A stretch of 64,000 bases of DNA, taken from Paeniglutamicibacter sulfureus. GTDB taxonomy: Bacteria; Actinomycetota; Actinomycetes; Actinomycetales; Micrococcaceae. The position numbers were made by a program, and so were the translations under genes. Position 1 is the stretch's first letter, and each line of letters begins with the position of its first letter. Shown here one piece after another: positions 52,280 through 61,000 of the stretch. Where the stretch lies: positions 1 through 64,000 of the forward strand of contig NZ_BAAAWO010000001.1 of assembly GCF_039535115.1 (NCBI RefSeq). Direction: 5' to 3'. The notes beneath the pieces are model-generated. The model had not been told where the DNA came from and did no database searches. It worked only from the letters and a program-made list of their open reading frames with translations.

Positions 52280-52987
52280 ATGTTCTACCAATTTATGAAG
52301 CGGTTCATCGTGGGGCCGCTCGTAAACGTGTTCTTCCGCCCGTGGGTCAAGGGGCTGGAAAACATTCCTGCCTCCGGCGGCGCGATCCTGGCCAGCAACC
52401 ACCTCTCGGTCTCCGACTCGATCTTCCTGCCCGTGGCCGTGAGCCGCCCGGTGATCTTCCTGGCGAAGATGGACTACTTCACCGGCAAGGGCCCCAAGGG
52501 ACGGGTGACCGCCTGGTTCTTCCGGATGATCAACCAGCTGCCGATGGACCGCTCCGGCGGGGCGGCAAGCGCAAACTCCCTGGGAGCCGGGGCCCAGGCG
52601 CTTGTCGACGGAAGCCTGCTGGGCATCTACCCCGAGGGCACCCGCAGCCCCGACGGGCGCCTGTACCGCGGCAAGCTCGGGGTCGCCAAGCTCGCCCTGG
52701 AGGCAGGGGTCCCTGTCATCCCGATCGCCATGATCGGCACCGACAAGGTCCAGCCCATCGGCAAGCGCGTCCCGAACATCCGGCGCGTCGGCATGATCAT
52801 CGGCGAACCGCTGGATTTCTCCCGCTATGCAGGAATGAGCGAGGACCGCTTTGTCCAGCGCTCGGTGGTCGACGAGATCATGTACGCGATCATGCGACTC
52901 TCCGGACAGGAATACGCCGACACCTATGCCGCCACCGTCAAGGCGCAGCTGGATGCCGAACGTCGCGAGGCCGGCAAGAAGAAATAG
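52280..52987 (+). CDS. plsC: 1-acyl-glycerol-3-phosphate acyltransferase family protein
   Basis: 235 residues from ATG 52280. The HX4D motif is H41-D46 (NHLSVSD), and the substrate motif YPEGTRSPDGRLY lies near 128-140; VPVIPIAMIGT is the third block. A hydrophobic start supports membrane association. The glycerophospholipid role follows from the family; mycolipid acyltransferases share it. GGAAGG lies 12 bases upstream, so the start is moderately certain. Confidence 0.9.
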   Translation: MFYQFMKRFIVGPLVNVFFRPWVKGLENIPASGGAILASNHLSVSDSIFLPVAVSRPVIFLAKMDYFTGKGPKGRVTAWFFRMINQLPMDRSGGAASANSLGAGAQALVDGSLLGIYPEGTRSPDGRLYRGKLGVAKLALEAGVPVIPIAMIGTDKVQPIGKRVPNIRRVGMIIGEPLDFSRYAGMSEDRFVQRSVVDEIMYAIMRLSGQEYADTYAATVKAQLDAERREAGKKK

Positions 52988-53072
52988 CTTCCTCCCCCCG
53001 CAGGGCCCGGCACTGTGAACCCGTCGACTCCGAGGGTTACGCACTGAATGTCCCGCGGACCCGAAAGCGGTT

Positions 53073-53078
53073 TACCCT
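53073..53078 (+). promoter_or_regulatory. Candidate -10 of aroG (leaderless start)
   Basis: TACCCT fits TANNNT and ends 6 bases before GTG 53085. There is no separate Shine-Dalgarno at normal distance. Confidence 0.5.
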
Positions 53079-53084
53079 TAGAGG

Positions 53085-54482
53085 GTGACTCAGCTATCTT
53101 CGACTTCCTCAATGTCCGGACGATCCCCGGCCGGTCCCGCTGCCGACCCCGCACTGGACATCTGGCGCACCTTGCCCATCGCCCAGCAGCCGACCTGGAG
53201 CGAGCACCCGCACTATGCCAAGTCCGTGTCCGAACTCGGCTCACGTCCGCCGCTGGTTTTCGCCGGCGAAGTCGACGTGCTGCGCGAGCGCCTGGCCGAG
53301 GCCGCACAGGGACGGGCCTTCCTGCTCCAGGGCGGCGACTGCGCCGAGACCTTCGACGGTGCCACCGCCGACAAGATCTCCGCACGGGTGAAGACCATCC
53401 TGCAGATGGCAGTCGTGCTGACCTACGGCGCATCGATGCCGGTCATCAAGATGGGGCGCATGGCCGGGCAGTTCGCCAAGCCGCGTTCCTCCAACGACGA
53501 GACCCGCGACGGGGTGACCCTGCCGGCATTCCGCGGCGACATCGTCAACGGCTACGAATTCACTCCCGAGTCCCGTGCCCACGACCCTCGGCGCATGGTG
53601 GAGGCCTACAACACCTCCTCGGCCACGCTGAACCTGATCCGCGCTTTCACCCAGGGCGGCTTTGCCGACCTGCGCTCCGTGCACTCCTGGAACGCGGGCT
53701 TCATGGCCAACCCGGCGCACACCGCCTACGAGCAGCTTGCCGGCGAGATCGACCGCGCGGTGCGCTTCATGGATGCGTGCGGCGCCGACTTCGAGGCACT
53801 GAAGCGCACCGAGTTCTTCGCTTCCCACGAGGCCCTGCTGCTTGACTACGAGCGTGCGCTGACCCGCACCGACTCGCGCACCGAGCTGCCCTACGACACC
53901 TCCGGCCACTTCCTGTGGATCGGTGAGCGCACCCGCCAGCTCGACGGCGCGCACGTCGACTTCCTCTCCCGCGTGCGCAACCCGATCGGCGTCAAGCTCG
54001 GCCCGACCACCTCGCCCGAAGACGCCCTGGCGCTCATCGACAAGCTGGACCCGAACCGCGAACCGGGCCGCCTGACCTTCATCACCCGCATGGGTGCAAA
54101 GAACATCCGCGAGAAGCTGCCGAACCTGGTCGAGAAGGTCACCGCCTCCGGAGCCCAGGTCCTTTGGGTCACCGACCCGATGCACGGCAACACCGTCACC
54201 AGTGAAAACGGCTACAAGACCCGCAAGTTCGACGACGTCATGGACGAGGTCCGCGGCTTCTTCGAGGTCCACGACTCGCTGGGCACCTACCCCGGCGGCC
54301 TGCACGTGGAAATGACCGGCGACGATGTGGCCGAGTGCCTCGGCGGCGCCGATCCGATCCGCCAGGAACAGTTCGACGATCTTTACGAGTCGGTCTGCGA
54401 CCCGCGCCTGAACCACAAGCAGTCCCTGGAAATGGCCTTCCTGGTCTCCGGGGCACTGGCCAAGCGCGGGGTCCGCGGCTAG
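53085..54482 (+). CDS. aroG: Class II 3-deoxy-7-phosphoheptulonate (DAHP) synthase
   Basis: 465 residues; the first step of aromatic amino-acid synthesis. The class II pattern is clear: LQGGDCAETFDG, KMGRMAGQFAKPRSS, SHEALLLDYERALTR, GVKLGPTTSP, VTDPMHGNT and HVEMTGDDVAECLGG. Starts at GTG 53085 (ATG 53112 is an alternative). PlsC, AroG and a PASTA kinase neighbour each other in mycobacteria as well. A chorismate mutase partner, which in mycobacteria regulates this enzyme, is not in the window. Confidence 0.95.
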   Translation: MTQLSSTSSMSGRSPAGPAADPALDIWRTLPIAQQPTWSEHPHYAKSVSELGSRPPLVFAGEVDVLRERLAEAAQGRAFLLQGGDCAETFDGATADKISARVKTILQMAVVLTYGASMPVIKMGRMAGQFAKPRSSNDETRDGVTLPAFRGDIVNGYEFTPESRAHDPRRMVEAYNTSSATLNLIRAFTQGGFADLRSVHSWNAGFMANPAHTAYEQLAGEIDRAVRFMDACGADFEALKRTEFFASHEALLLDYERALTRTDSRTELPYDTSGHFLWIGERTRQLDGAHVDFLSRVRNPIGVKLGPTTSPEDALALIDKLDPNREPGRLTFITRMGAKNIREKLPNLVEKVTASGAQVLWVTDPMHGNTVTSENGYKTRKFDDVMDEVRGFFEVHDSLGTYPGGLHVEMTGDDVAECLGGADPIRQEQFDDLYESVCDPRLNHKQSLEMAFLVSGALAKRGVRG

Positions 54483-54506
54483 CCGCAACACGCACCGACC
54501 GCAAGA

Positions 54507-54558
54507 CAATGGCCGGGTTCCTTCACCCTGATACACAGGGAAAGGAACCCGGCCATTG
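54507..54558. terminator. Bidirectional terminator between aroG and the PASTA kinase
   Basis: CAATGGCCGGGTTCCTT with its exact complement forms a 17-bp stem; CCCTG/CAGGG pairs inside the loop. It lies between convergent genes. Confidence 0.9.
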
Positions 54559-54647
54559 CTGTTTTCCGCGGGTGATGGATCGCTCTGAACTCCGGCAGTG
54601 CCGGACGCTGCGCGATCAGCGTCAGCGGGAGCCCGGGGCTGCCGCTG

Positions 54648-56795
54648 CTAGACCACGACCAGCTTGATGGTCGAGCCCTCCGGGGCCTTGCCATTGGCGG
54701 GACTTTGCGAACGAACAGTCCCAAAGAACCCACCCAGCAACTCCTCGACTTGGACCTTGAAGCCCAGGGACTCGAGCTCCCGGCGTGCCTCAGCGAGCTG
54801 CTTGCCCTGCATGTTGGGTACCTCGATCATCCGCGGCCCGCGGGAAACCACGTATTCGACGGTGGATCCGCGCTCGACCTGGCCGCCGGAAGGCTGCTGA
54901 GAAATGATTGCACCTTCCGGCACCGAGGTGCTGTATTCCTTTCCGGAGGACTTGCCCTTCAGCCCGGCCTGTTTCAGTTCGGAATCCGCCTGCTGGGGCG
55001 AAATGCCGGCAAGCACCGGGACGTCCACCGGGGCCGGTCCACGGGACACTGTCAGCCCGACCTTGGTGCCGCGGCGCAGCTTTTCCCCTGTCTCCGGATC
55101 ATGGCCGAGCACCACGCCCTCGGCGACTTCCTCGGAGTATTTCTTCGAGACCTTTCCGGCTGCCAGGTTTGCGGCCTTCAGGTCCTTCTCGGCCGCTGCC
55201 TGCGTGCGGCCGGTCAGGTTCGGGACGGAGAAAAGCTCGGGACCCTTGGAGACCAAGAGCTGGAGCCCTTGAAATCGGCGGATCGTTTCCCCTGCGGCGG
55301 GTTCACTTCCAACCACGAGGCCACGCTCAAGCTTGTCGTCGAATACCTCGCGGGTGCCGGCCTGGACGCCGGTGTCCGACAGGCGTTGCACCGCCTCGCT
55401 GCCGGTGACCCCGGTCAGTGTCGGGATCGTGAAGGGGGCCCCGGGGCCCATGCCAAAGAATAGGCCGACGGCGGCAACGATTGCTGCCAGGAGCGTCAGC
55501 AGGACCCCGAAGAGCCACTTGCGGCGCGTCGGGATCCGGGAATCCAGCTGGCGGGTGGGGATCTGCGCGTCTTTTCGCCACGCAATGTCGGCAGCCTTGG
55601 CGTTCCTCTTGGCCTGCCGCGCGGAAACCGGTCGCTGGGGCTGAGCCTGCAGCGCCTGGGTGTGGCCCTGGTCCACTTGCTGGGTGGAGGAGAATGAACC
55701 GGCCAGCACCTGCGTGTGGTCCGAACCGCTTGCCAGCACGGTGGTGTCGTCCGGAGAGGGAGTAGCTTCGTCGCCGGAAGCGGCTGACAATGCCATGGTG
55801 GCGGCATCGCCGGAAGCCCGGCCGGCGGCTGCGGAGTCACGGTATTCCTGGGCCAGTGCAAGGCGGTCGTGGACGGTGGTGTGGGCGGAAGTCGCCGGCG
55901 GAATCAGGTCCTTGAGCCCGCCAAGGGTTTCGGAGCCCAGGTCGAGCTGGTTCGGAGTGAGCGAATCGTGGATCTGCTTGAGGTCGCTGAGCAGGAACGA
56001 AGCGTTCTGCGGCCGGTCCTCCGGGTCCTTGTTGGTGCAATAGGCCACCAACTCGTCGATCTCCGGGGAAAGTCCTGGCACGATCGCCGAGGGCGGCGGG
56101 ACATCGTCGTTGATGTGCTTGAAGGCCAGCCCGTAGGCGCTTTCCGCGGTGAAGGGCTGGCGCCCGGTGAGCAGCTCATAGGCGATGATCCCGACGGCGT
56201 AGATGTCGCTACGCTCGTCTGACGGTTCACCCTTGGCCAGCTCGGGGGAGATGTACGCGGCGGTGCCGAAGAAGTTGGTGGCATTGGTGTGGGCCGAGGC
56301 GGCGCGCGCCAGCCCGAAGTCGGCGACCTTGATGCGACCCTCGTCCGAAATCAACACGTTGGCCGGCTTCATATCGCGGTGCACGATGCCTTCCTCGTGC
56401 GCCACCGACAAGCCGGTGCAGATGGCCTGCAACACCACCAATGCCTGGCGCGGAGTGTAGCGCCCTCGGGAAGCGAGCGACTCGCGCAGATTCAGCCCGC
56501 GCACGTATTCCATGACCAGGTAGGCGGTGGTGCCCGAAACGTGGTGGTCGCGAATACCCACGATGTTGTCGTGGGTGAGACCGGCGGCAATGATCGCCTC
56601 CGAGGCGAATCGCTCAAGGACGACGGGGTCGGAAGCCAGATGCGCGTGCAGGATCTTCACGGCGACGGTGCGGTGCAGCCTCACGTCCATGGCGCGGTAC
56701 ACGGTGGACATTCCGCCGTCGGCGATGCGGGCATCGAGCCGATAGCGTTCATCAAGCGTCGTGCCTATGCGGGGGTCGGTGTGTGGCTCTGTCAC
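54648..56795 (-). CDS. PASTA-domain Ser/Thr protein kinase (PknB/PknL family)
   Basis: 715 residues. Kinase domain 17-275: glycine loop ADGGMSTV, K47, HRDMKPANVL with D141, DFG 159-161, then SPEL. A disordered juxtamembrane region with several Thr clusters precedes the single helix at 427-449 (WLFGVLLTLLAAIVAAVGLF). Outside the cell there are four PASTA repeats (FTIPTLTGVTG, FSVPNLTGRTQ, VDVPVLAGISP, IEVPNMQGKQL) that bind peptidoglycan fragments or lipid II in relatives. GTG 56795 is 6 bases after a TACCAT hexamer, so the mRNA may be leaderless. A likely substrate class is FHA proteins such as GarA. Confidence 0.94.
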   Translation of the reverse strand: MTEPHTDPRIGTTLDERYRLDARIADGGMSTVYRAMDVRLHRTVAVKILHAHLASDPVVLERFASEAIIAAGLTHDNIVGIRDHHVSGTTAYLVMEYVRGLNLRESLASRGRYTPRQALVVLQAICTGLSVAHEEGIVHRDMKPANVLISDEGRIKVADFGLARAASAHTNATNFFGTAAYISPELAKGEPSDERSDIYAVGIIAYELLTGRQPFTAESAYGLAFKHINDDVPPPSAIVPGLSPEIDELVAYCTNKDPEDRPQNASFLLSDLKQIHDSLTPNQLDLGSETLGGLKDLIPPATSAHTTVHDRLALAQEYRDSAAAGRASGDAATMALSAASGDEATPSPDDTTVLASGSDHTQVLAGSFSSTQQVDQGHTQALQAQPQRPVSARQAKRNAKAADIAWRKDAQIPTRQLDSRIPTRRKWLFGVLLTLLAAIVAAVGLFFGMGPGAPFTIPTLTGVTGSEAVQRLSDTGVQAGTREVFDDKLERGLVVGSEPAAGETIRRFQGLQLLVSKGPELFSVPNLTGRTQAAAEKDLKAANLAAGKVSKKYSEEVAEGVVLGHDPETGEKLRRGTKVGLTVSRGPAPVDVPVLAGISPQQADSELKQAGLKGKSSGKEYSTSVPEGAIISQQPSGGQVERGSTVEYVVSRGPRMIEVPNMQGKQLAEARRELESLGFKVQVEELLGGFFGTVRSQSPANGKAPEGSTIKLVVV

Positions 56796-56801
56796 TTATC
56801 G

Positions 56802-56807
56802 ATGGTA
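56802..56807 (-). promoter_or_regulatory. Candidate -10 of the PASTA kinase gene
   Basis: TACCAT on the minus strand, in the context GGTTACCAT, ends 6 bases before GTG 56795. There is no Shine-Dalgarno in the 6-base gap. Confidence 0.5.
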
Positions 56808-56834
56808 ACCAGTGCTAGGGGGTGGGTGGAGTCC

Positions 56835-56932
56835 GCAACACGGGAACGGCGAGGTTCTTGCGCTGCCCGTGTTGCCCGGCTTGAAGCCGAAATGCAGGTG
56901 AGGGGCCGGTTCCCGTGGAACCGACCCCTCAC
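56835..56932. terminator. Two hairpins downstream of whiB1
   Basis: GTGAGGGG-C-CGGTTCC and its near-exact partner (56898-56932) form a strong stem 29 bases after the whiB stop on the minus strand. A second, GCAACACGGG/CCCGTGTTGC (56835-56875), lies nearer the kinase gene and may separate the two transcripts. Confidence 0.75.
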
Positions 56933-56960
56933 GTGAAGGTGCTGTGATGCACCGATCAGC

Positions 56961-57209
56961 CTAGGAGGCTCGACGAGCCCGTGCTGCCCGGCGTTTGAGC
57001 GCCCGGCGCTCGTCTTCGCTCATGCCGCCCCAAACACCTGCATCCTGGCCGGATTCGATGGCCCAGGCCAGGCAGGTGTCCACTACGGGACACCGTCGGC
57101 AGACACTCTTGGCTTCTTCAATCTGGAGCAGGGCCGGTCCGGTGTTTCCTACCGGGAAGAAAAGTTCCGGGTCCTTGTCCAGACAGGCCGCGCGGCTACG
57201 CCAATCCAT
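56961..57209 (-). CDS. whiB1: WhiB1/WblE-type iron-sulfur regulator
   Basis: 82 residues. The four cluster cysteines are C9, C37, C40 and C46 (C, then CRRCPVVDTC), followed by the GVWGG turn and the basic helix SEDERRALKRRAARARR. The MDWRSRAACLDKDPELFFPV start is close to mycobacterial WhiB1, an essential NO-responsive regulator that partners the main sigma factor. AAGGAG lies ten bases upstream. Confidence 0.95.
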   Translation of the reverse strand: MDWRSRAACLDKDPELFFPVGNTGPALLQIEEAKSVCRRCPVVDTCLAWAIESGQDAGVWGGMSEDERRALKRRAARARRAS

Positions 57210-57536
57210 GCTTGATGATGCTCCTTGTGTCTAGGAAAAGTGAGGGGATTGCCCAGCATAAAAAGCCGGGACAAAAGCAGCGCGGCGGGAAAAATGCCTT
57301 ACCCGAACGACTGCCTAACAAGGTTTTCATGTTACGTTCACGTAAACAAGAGTCCTGTGTTGCAAATACCTCCACAACCTTGAGTGCTTGGTCACAAGCA
57401 CCGGTTTTACGGGTCTGACTAACAGGTTTCCACCTCCGTGACAAGGGCATTTTTTGCCTCATTGTGTGGTCGTTTGTCACACCCGGGCAGGCTCCGGCTT
57501 TGGCCTCGGGGAGGCTGCGCATACTAGATTTGGGGA
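57210..57536. promoter_or_regulatory. Divergent whiB1 / membrane-gene intergenic region with three dyads
   Basis: A less GC-rich region with no gene. It holds three inverted repeats: TTACGT-TC-ACGTAA (57332-57345), GTGCTTG-GTCA-CAAGCAC (57384-57401) and GTGTG-N9-CACAC (57464-57482). The first overlaps TAACAT on the minus strand, a possible whiB1 -10. TAGATT (57525-57530) ends 6 bases before GTG 57537 and may be the -10 of the rightward gene. Confidence 0.5.
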
Positions 57537-57980
57537 GTGATGAACCAGCCAGCGCCAAAGCCCGTCCGCCCCGCGATCCAGCGTCGCCCGATCTCGGTGC
57601 TACTCGTTTCCGGGCTTTTGGTCCTCGAGGGCCTCGCCGTTCTCTTCTATGCTTTCACCTACGCCATGGCGCTGGGCCAGGCCGGTGCGTTGGGCATGGG
57701 AGCCCGCATCTTCATGCTCATTTTGATCGCAGGAGCCGGCATCTGGCAGTTGCTGGTGGCGCACCACTTCTTCCGGGCGCGGGCCTGGACGCGTGCGGCG
57801 GTCCTGATGTGGCAGGTCTTCCAGATCATCCTGGCGATTCCCTACTTCCAAACCGGAGATACGCTCATGGCTTGGCTGTGGCTGGTTCCCGCCGCCCTGA
57901 TCATCGTCCTCATCTTCGACCCGCGCACCACCGCGTTCCTGGGCGATCGTCCCTCATCCGACGCCGAGCCCGAAAGCTGA
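57537..57980 (+). CDS. Small membrane protein (four helices)
   Basis: 147 residues from GTG 57537 (ATG 57540 is next). Four hydrophobic helices: LLVSGLLVLEGLAVLFYAFT, ARIFMLILIAGAGIWQLLVA, AAVLMWQVFQIILAIPYF and AWLWLVPAALIIVLIFD. It resembles small conserved integral membrane proteins of Micrococcaceae. The function is unknown. The start lies 6 bases after TAGATT; GGGGAG overlaps the GTG, too close to act as a normal Shine-Dalgarno. Confidence 0.8.
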   Translation: MMNQPAPKPVRPAIQRRPISVLLVSGLLVLEGLAVLFYAFTYAMALGQAGALGMGARIFMLILIAGAGIWQLLVAHHFFRARAWTRAAVLMWQVFQIILAIPYFQTGDTLMAWLWLVPAALIIVLIFDPRTTAFLGDRPSSDAEPES

Positions 57981-58018
57981 CCGTCGACACTTTCCGGGAC
58001 CGGTCCCGCTCGCATGGA

Positions 58019-61000
58019 TCACGCTGCGCGGTTCACGCACTGGATCTGCCGAATCGTTCCGCGATCCATGGCGAAGGCACGTCCCGGCAAGCTCGTGGCC
58101 GCGGCTTGAAGCCGGAATCCGCTGGGGTCGGCGTCACCACCGAATTGCGGGTCAAGCACCAAAAATGAGCGTTGGTCCCGCACCACCGATGAAAGTCCCA
58201 GTTCGAAGAGCAAGCGAGCCGAGGGCTCGGCGCTAAGGATCACTTGGACGCGGGCTGCAAGTAACACCTCGGCGGCCCGGGAGGCCTGGGCCATGCGCAG
58301 GTCGGCACGGTCCACCAGCACGCGTTCGGCTAGTGGGTGCAAGTTGAGGAACTCTTCGGCATGGGCGGGCAACTCGTCGTCCGGGCCAAAGTGCACGGTG
58401 TGCCGTTGACCCGAACCGGCCAATCCGGCGAGGTGTTCCAGCAGCGTCCGCTTGCCTGCCCCTTCGTGCCCAATGACCAGCCCGCAGGGGCCCGGGGACC
58501 AGATGAATGGCCGGTTGTCCGGACCGCAGACCCCCACGGACAACGACGACGGGGACTCAGCAGCACCACGACTTCCCTGGGTCTGTCCCCAGGCGGCGGT
58601 TTCCAGATCCGACGATGACAAGACCTCGGGCAGTGGAAGTGAACGGAGCCATGTTTCTGGCGCTTGGCCCACGGGCATCGGCATGGAGGCGGCCCCGTCG
58701 AGCAGCTGGAATTCCGTCCCACGCGGTGGCCCCTCGGGGTCCAGCAACACGCCACGGCCCACGTGCGAGGCAACCTTGCGCAGTTGCGGCCATCCCATGA
58801 GTACCTCGGGGCCGGCACCGCGCGGCAAATACCAGCGGCTCTCGCAGAGCGATGCGGCCCGCGAACTTGTCAGGTCCCGGTCCCCGCACACGACCAGTGC
58901 ACGTCCCAGTTCGGGTGCGGTGCGTGCAAAGCCTGCCAGCATCGCCTCAAGGGTCAGGAACGTACTGCCCTCCAGCGCCTGGGCCCAGCCGCCGAGTCCG
59001 CAAACGACCAGCAGCAACGGTTGGCCGCACCCTGGGTCCCCGAGTTGCAGCAGCAGCTCGTTGATGCGCCAAGCGTCGCCGGGGCCGAGATAGCCCGACA
59101 CCGCCGGATGGTCGCGCAGCGCGCCCAAGGTGCCGTTGCCGTCGAGTACGAAGGACGGCATTCCAAAGGACCCCCGGTTCACGGCATGGACCAGCAATTC
59201 CGGCACCCGCTCGATGCCGGAGCCCGGCAGGCCGCAGACCATGAGCCGGGACGTGGACTGAGGGGTGAAGACCAGGGGACCTGCCTGCGGCAAGTGGGGA
59301 CGATCCAGCATCCCGACCACCCCCTGGTGCCCCGATACCTGCCGGAGCACCGAGCGGGGGATCGCGGGCAGGTGCCGGGGGAGCGCTGCGGAAAACGGGT
59401 TCGGGGCGGGCTCGACGTCGCGGTGCCTCTCACGGATGGATTCCACCTGCGCGGTCAACTCGGAACCGGGCACGGTCTGCCCGGGGGCTTCGTCCACCGC
59501 TGCCTTGGATGCGGCGCCGGGTCGGGCGGCGGGCACCTCCTCATCGAAGTGCACTTCGTCCAGGCAGGGGCCGAATCCCCGCAACCGCGCCGGGACGCTC
59601 GGACGGGCGTTGACGCGTGCCCGGAACTTCACAGGGGAGCCACCCCCGCGCCGGAAATATGCCAAACCGGGGGTCGACGCATCCAGCCGCGCCGCCGCGG
59701 CCGAGCCGATCAGGTCATTGGATTCGGATTCGCCGATGGTGCGCAGCGCGATGACCGAGCCGATATTGGCGCGCAATGGTGCACTGATGGTCCCGGCCGG
59801 CCGTTGGGTGCTGAGCACCAGGTGGATCCCCAGCGAGCGGCCGACAGTGGCGATGTGGACCACCCGTTCCAGTGCCTCGGGCAGCTCGATGGCGAAAACG
59901 CGAAATTCGTCGATGAGCACCACGAGCTTGGGCAACGGCGGGTCGGTGGCGGTGCGCGATCGCAGGTAGTCCCGGTGGTCGGTGGCCGCATGCTGCGCCA
60001 GGAATGCCTCGCGCCGGCGAAGTTCGTGCCCCAGCAGTTCAAGGATCCGTTCCCCGGCGGCAGCATCCAGGTCGGATACGAAGTCCTGGACGTGCGGCAG
60101 CACGGACAGCGGGGCCAGCGTGGCACCTCCCTTGAAATCGACGAGCATGAATGCCAAAGCGTCTGGTCCGGTTCCCGTGGCCAGGCCCAGCACCAAGGAG
60201 CGAAGCAACTCGGATTTTCCCGAACCGGTGGTTCCGGCGACCAACAGGTGTGGCCCGTCGGCGTCGAGGTCCAGGTGCAGTGGCCCTTCGGCGGTGTCCC
60301 CGATGAGGGCTCCCGTGCGGTGGGTGACGCCCGTCGGGGTCGCAGAGGTGGCATCGTTGACCGGATCCAACCCAGCCGCATCCAGCGGCACCAGCCGCCG
60401 GATGGCACGCGCGAGGGTGTCGAACCCGATCCCCTCCAACTCCACGGGCAGGGAGCTGTCCGTGAGATCGCCGTCTTGAACCGGTCCCGGTCCGGGGTTT
60501 TTCGCCGGTCCGGAACCACGAGGTGAAGCGTGTCCCGGCGATCCGGGCGCGCGACCCCCTGCTATCCCACGCGCCGGCGGTGCGGGCCACAGCCATGGAT
60601 TGTGTTCCCGGCCCGAAGACTGCAGGACCAACCGACCGGACCGGCAGTCGATGTGCGCCTCGGCTCCGGCGACCGGTGCCGAACCGCCGCAGTGGAACCA
60701 CACTGTCGGACCGGCATCGGTGGTTGCGGGGGGAACCGGTTGGGCATGTTGTGTACTCCGGACTCCGGTGCACAGCACGATCCTGGGGGTGTGGGTCGAG
60801 GGCAGCTTAGCATCCGCGGGGAGCACCCGGACACCGGGCAGCATTGCGAATTCAGCGGGCAGAAAACCAGCCGGGCCCAACACCACCACCTCCAGGGTGC
60901 CCGCGGCCAACAGCGGAAGCCACCGTACCAACACGCCGCGCAGCACCGGGCCCCAACCTGATTCCAGCCCCGGGAACCACACCATTGCCCCTGCGTGCAG

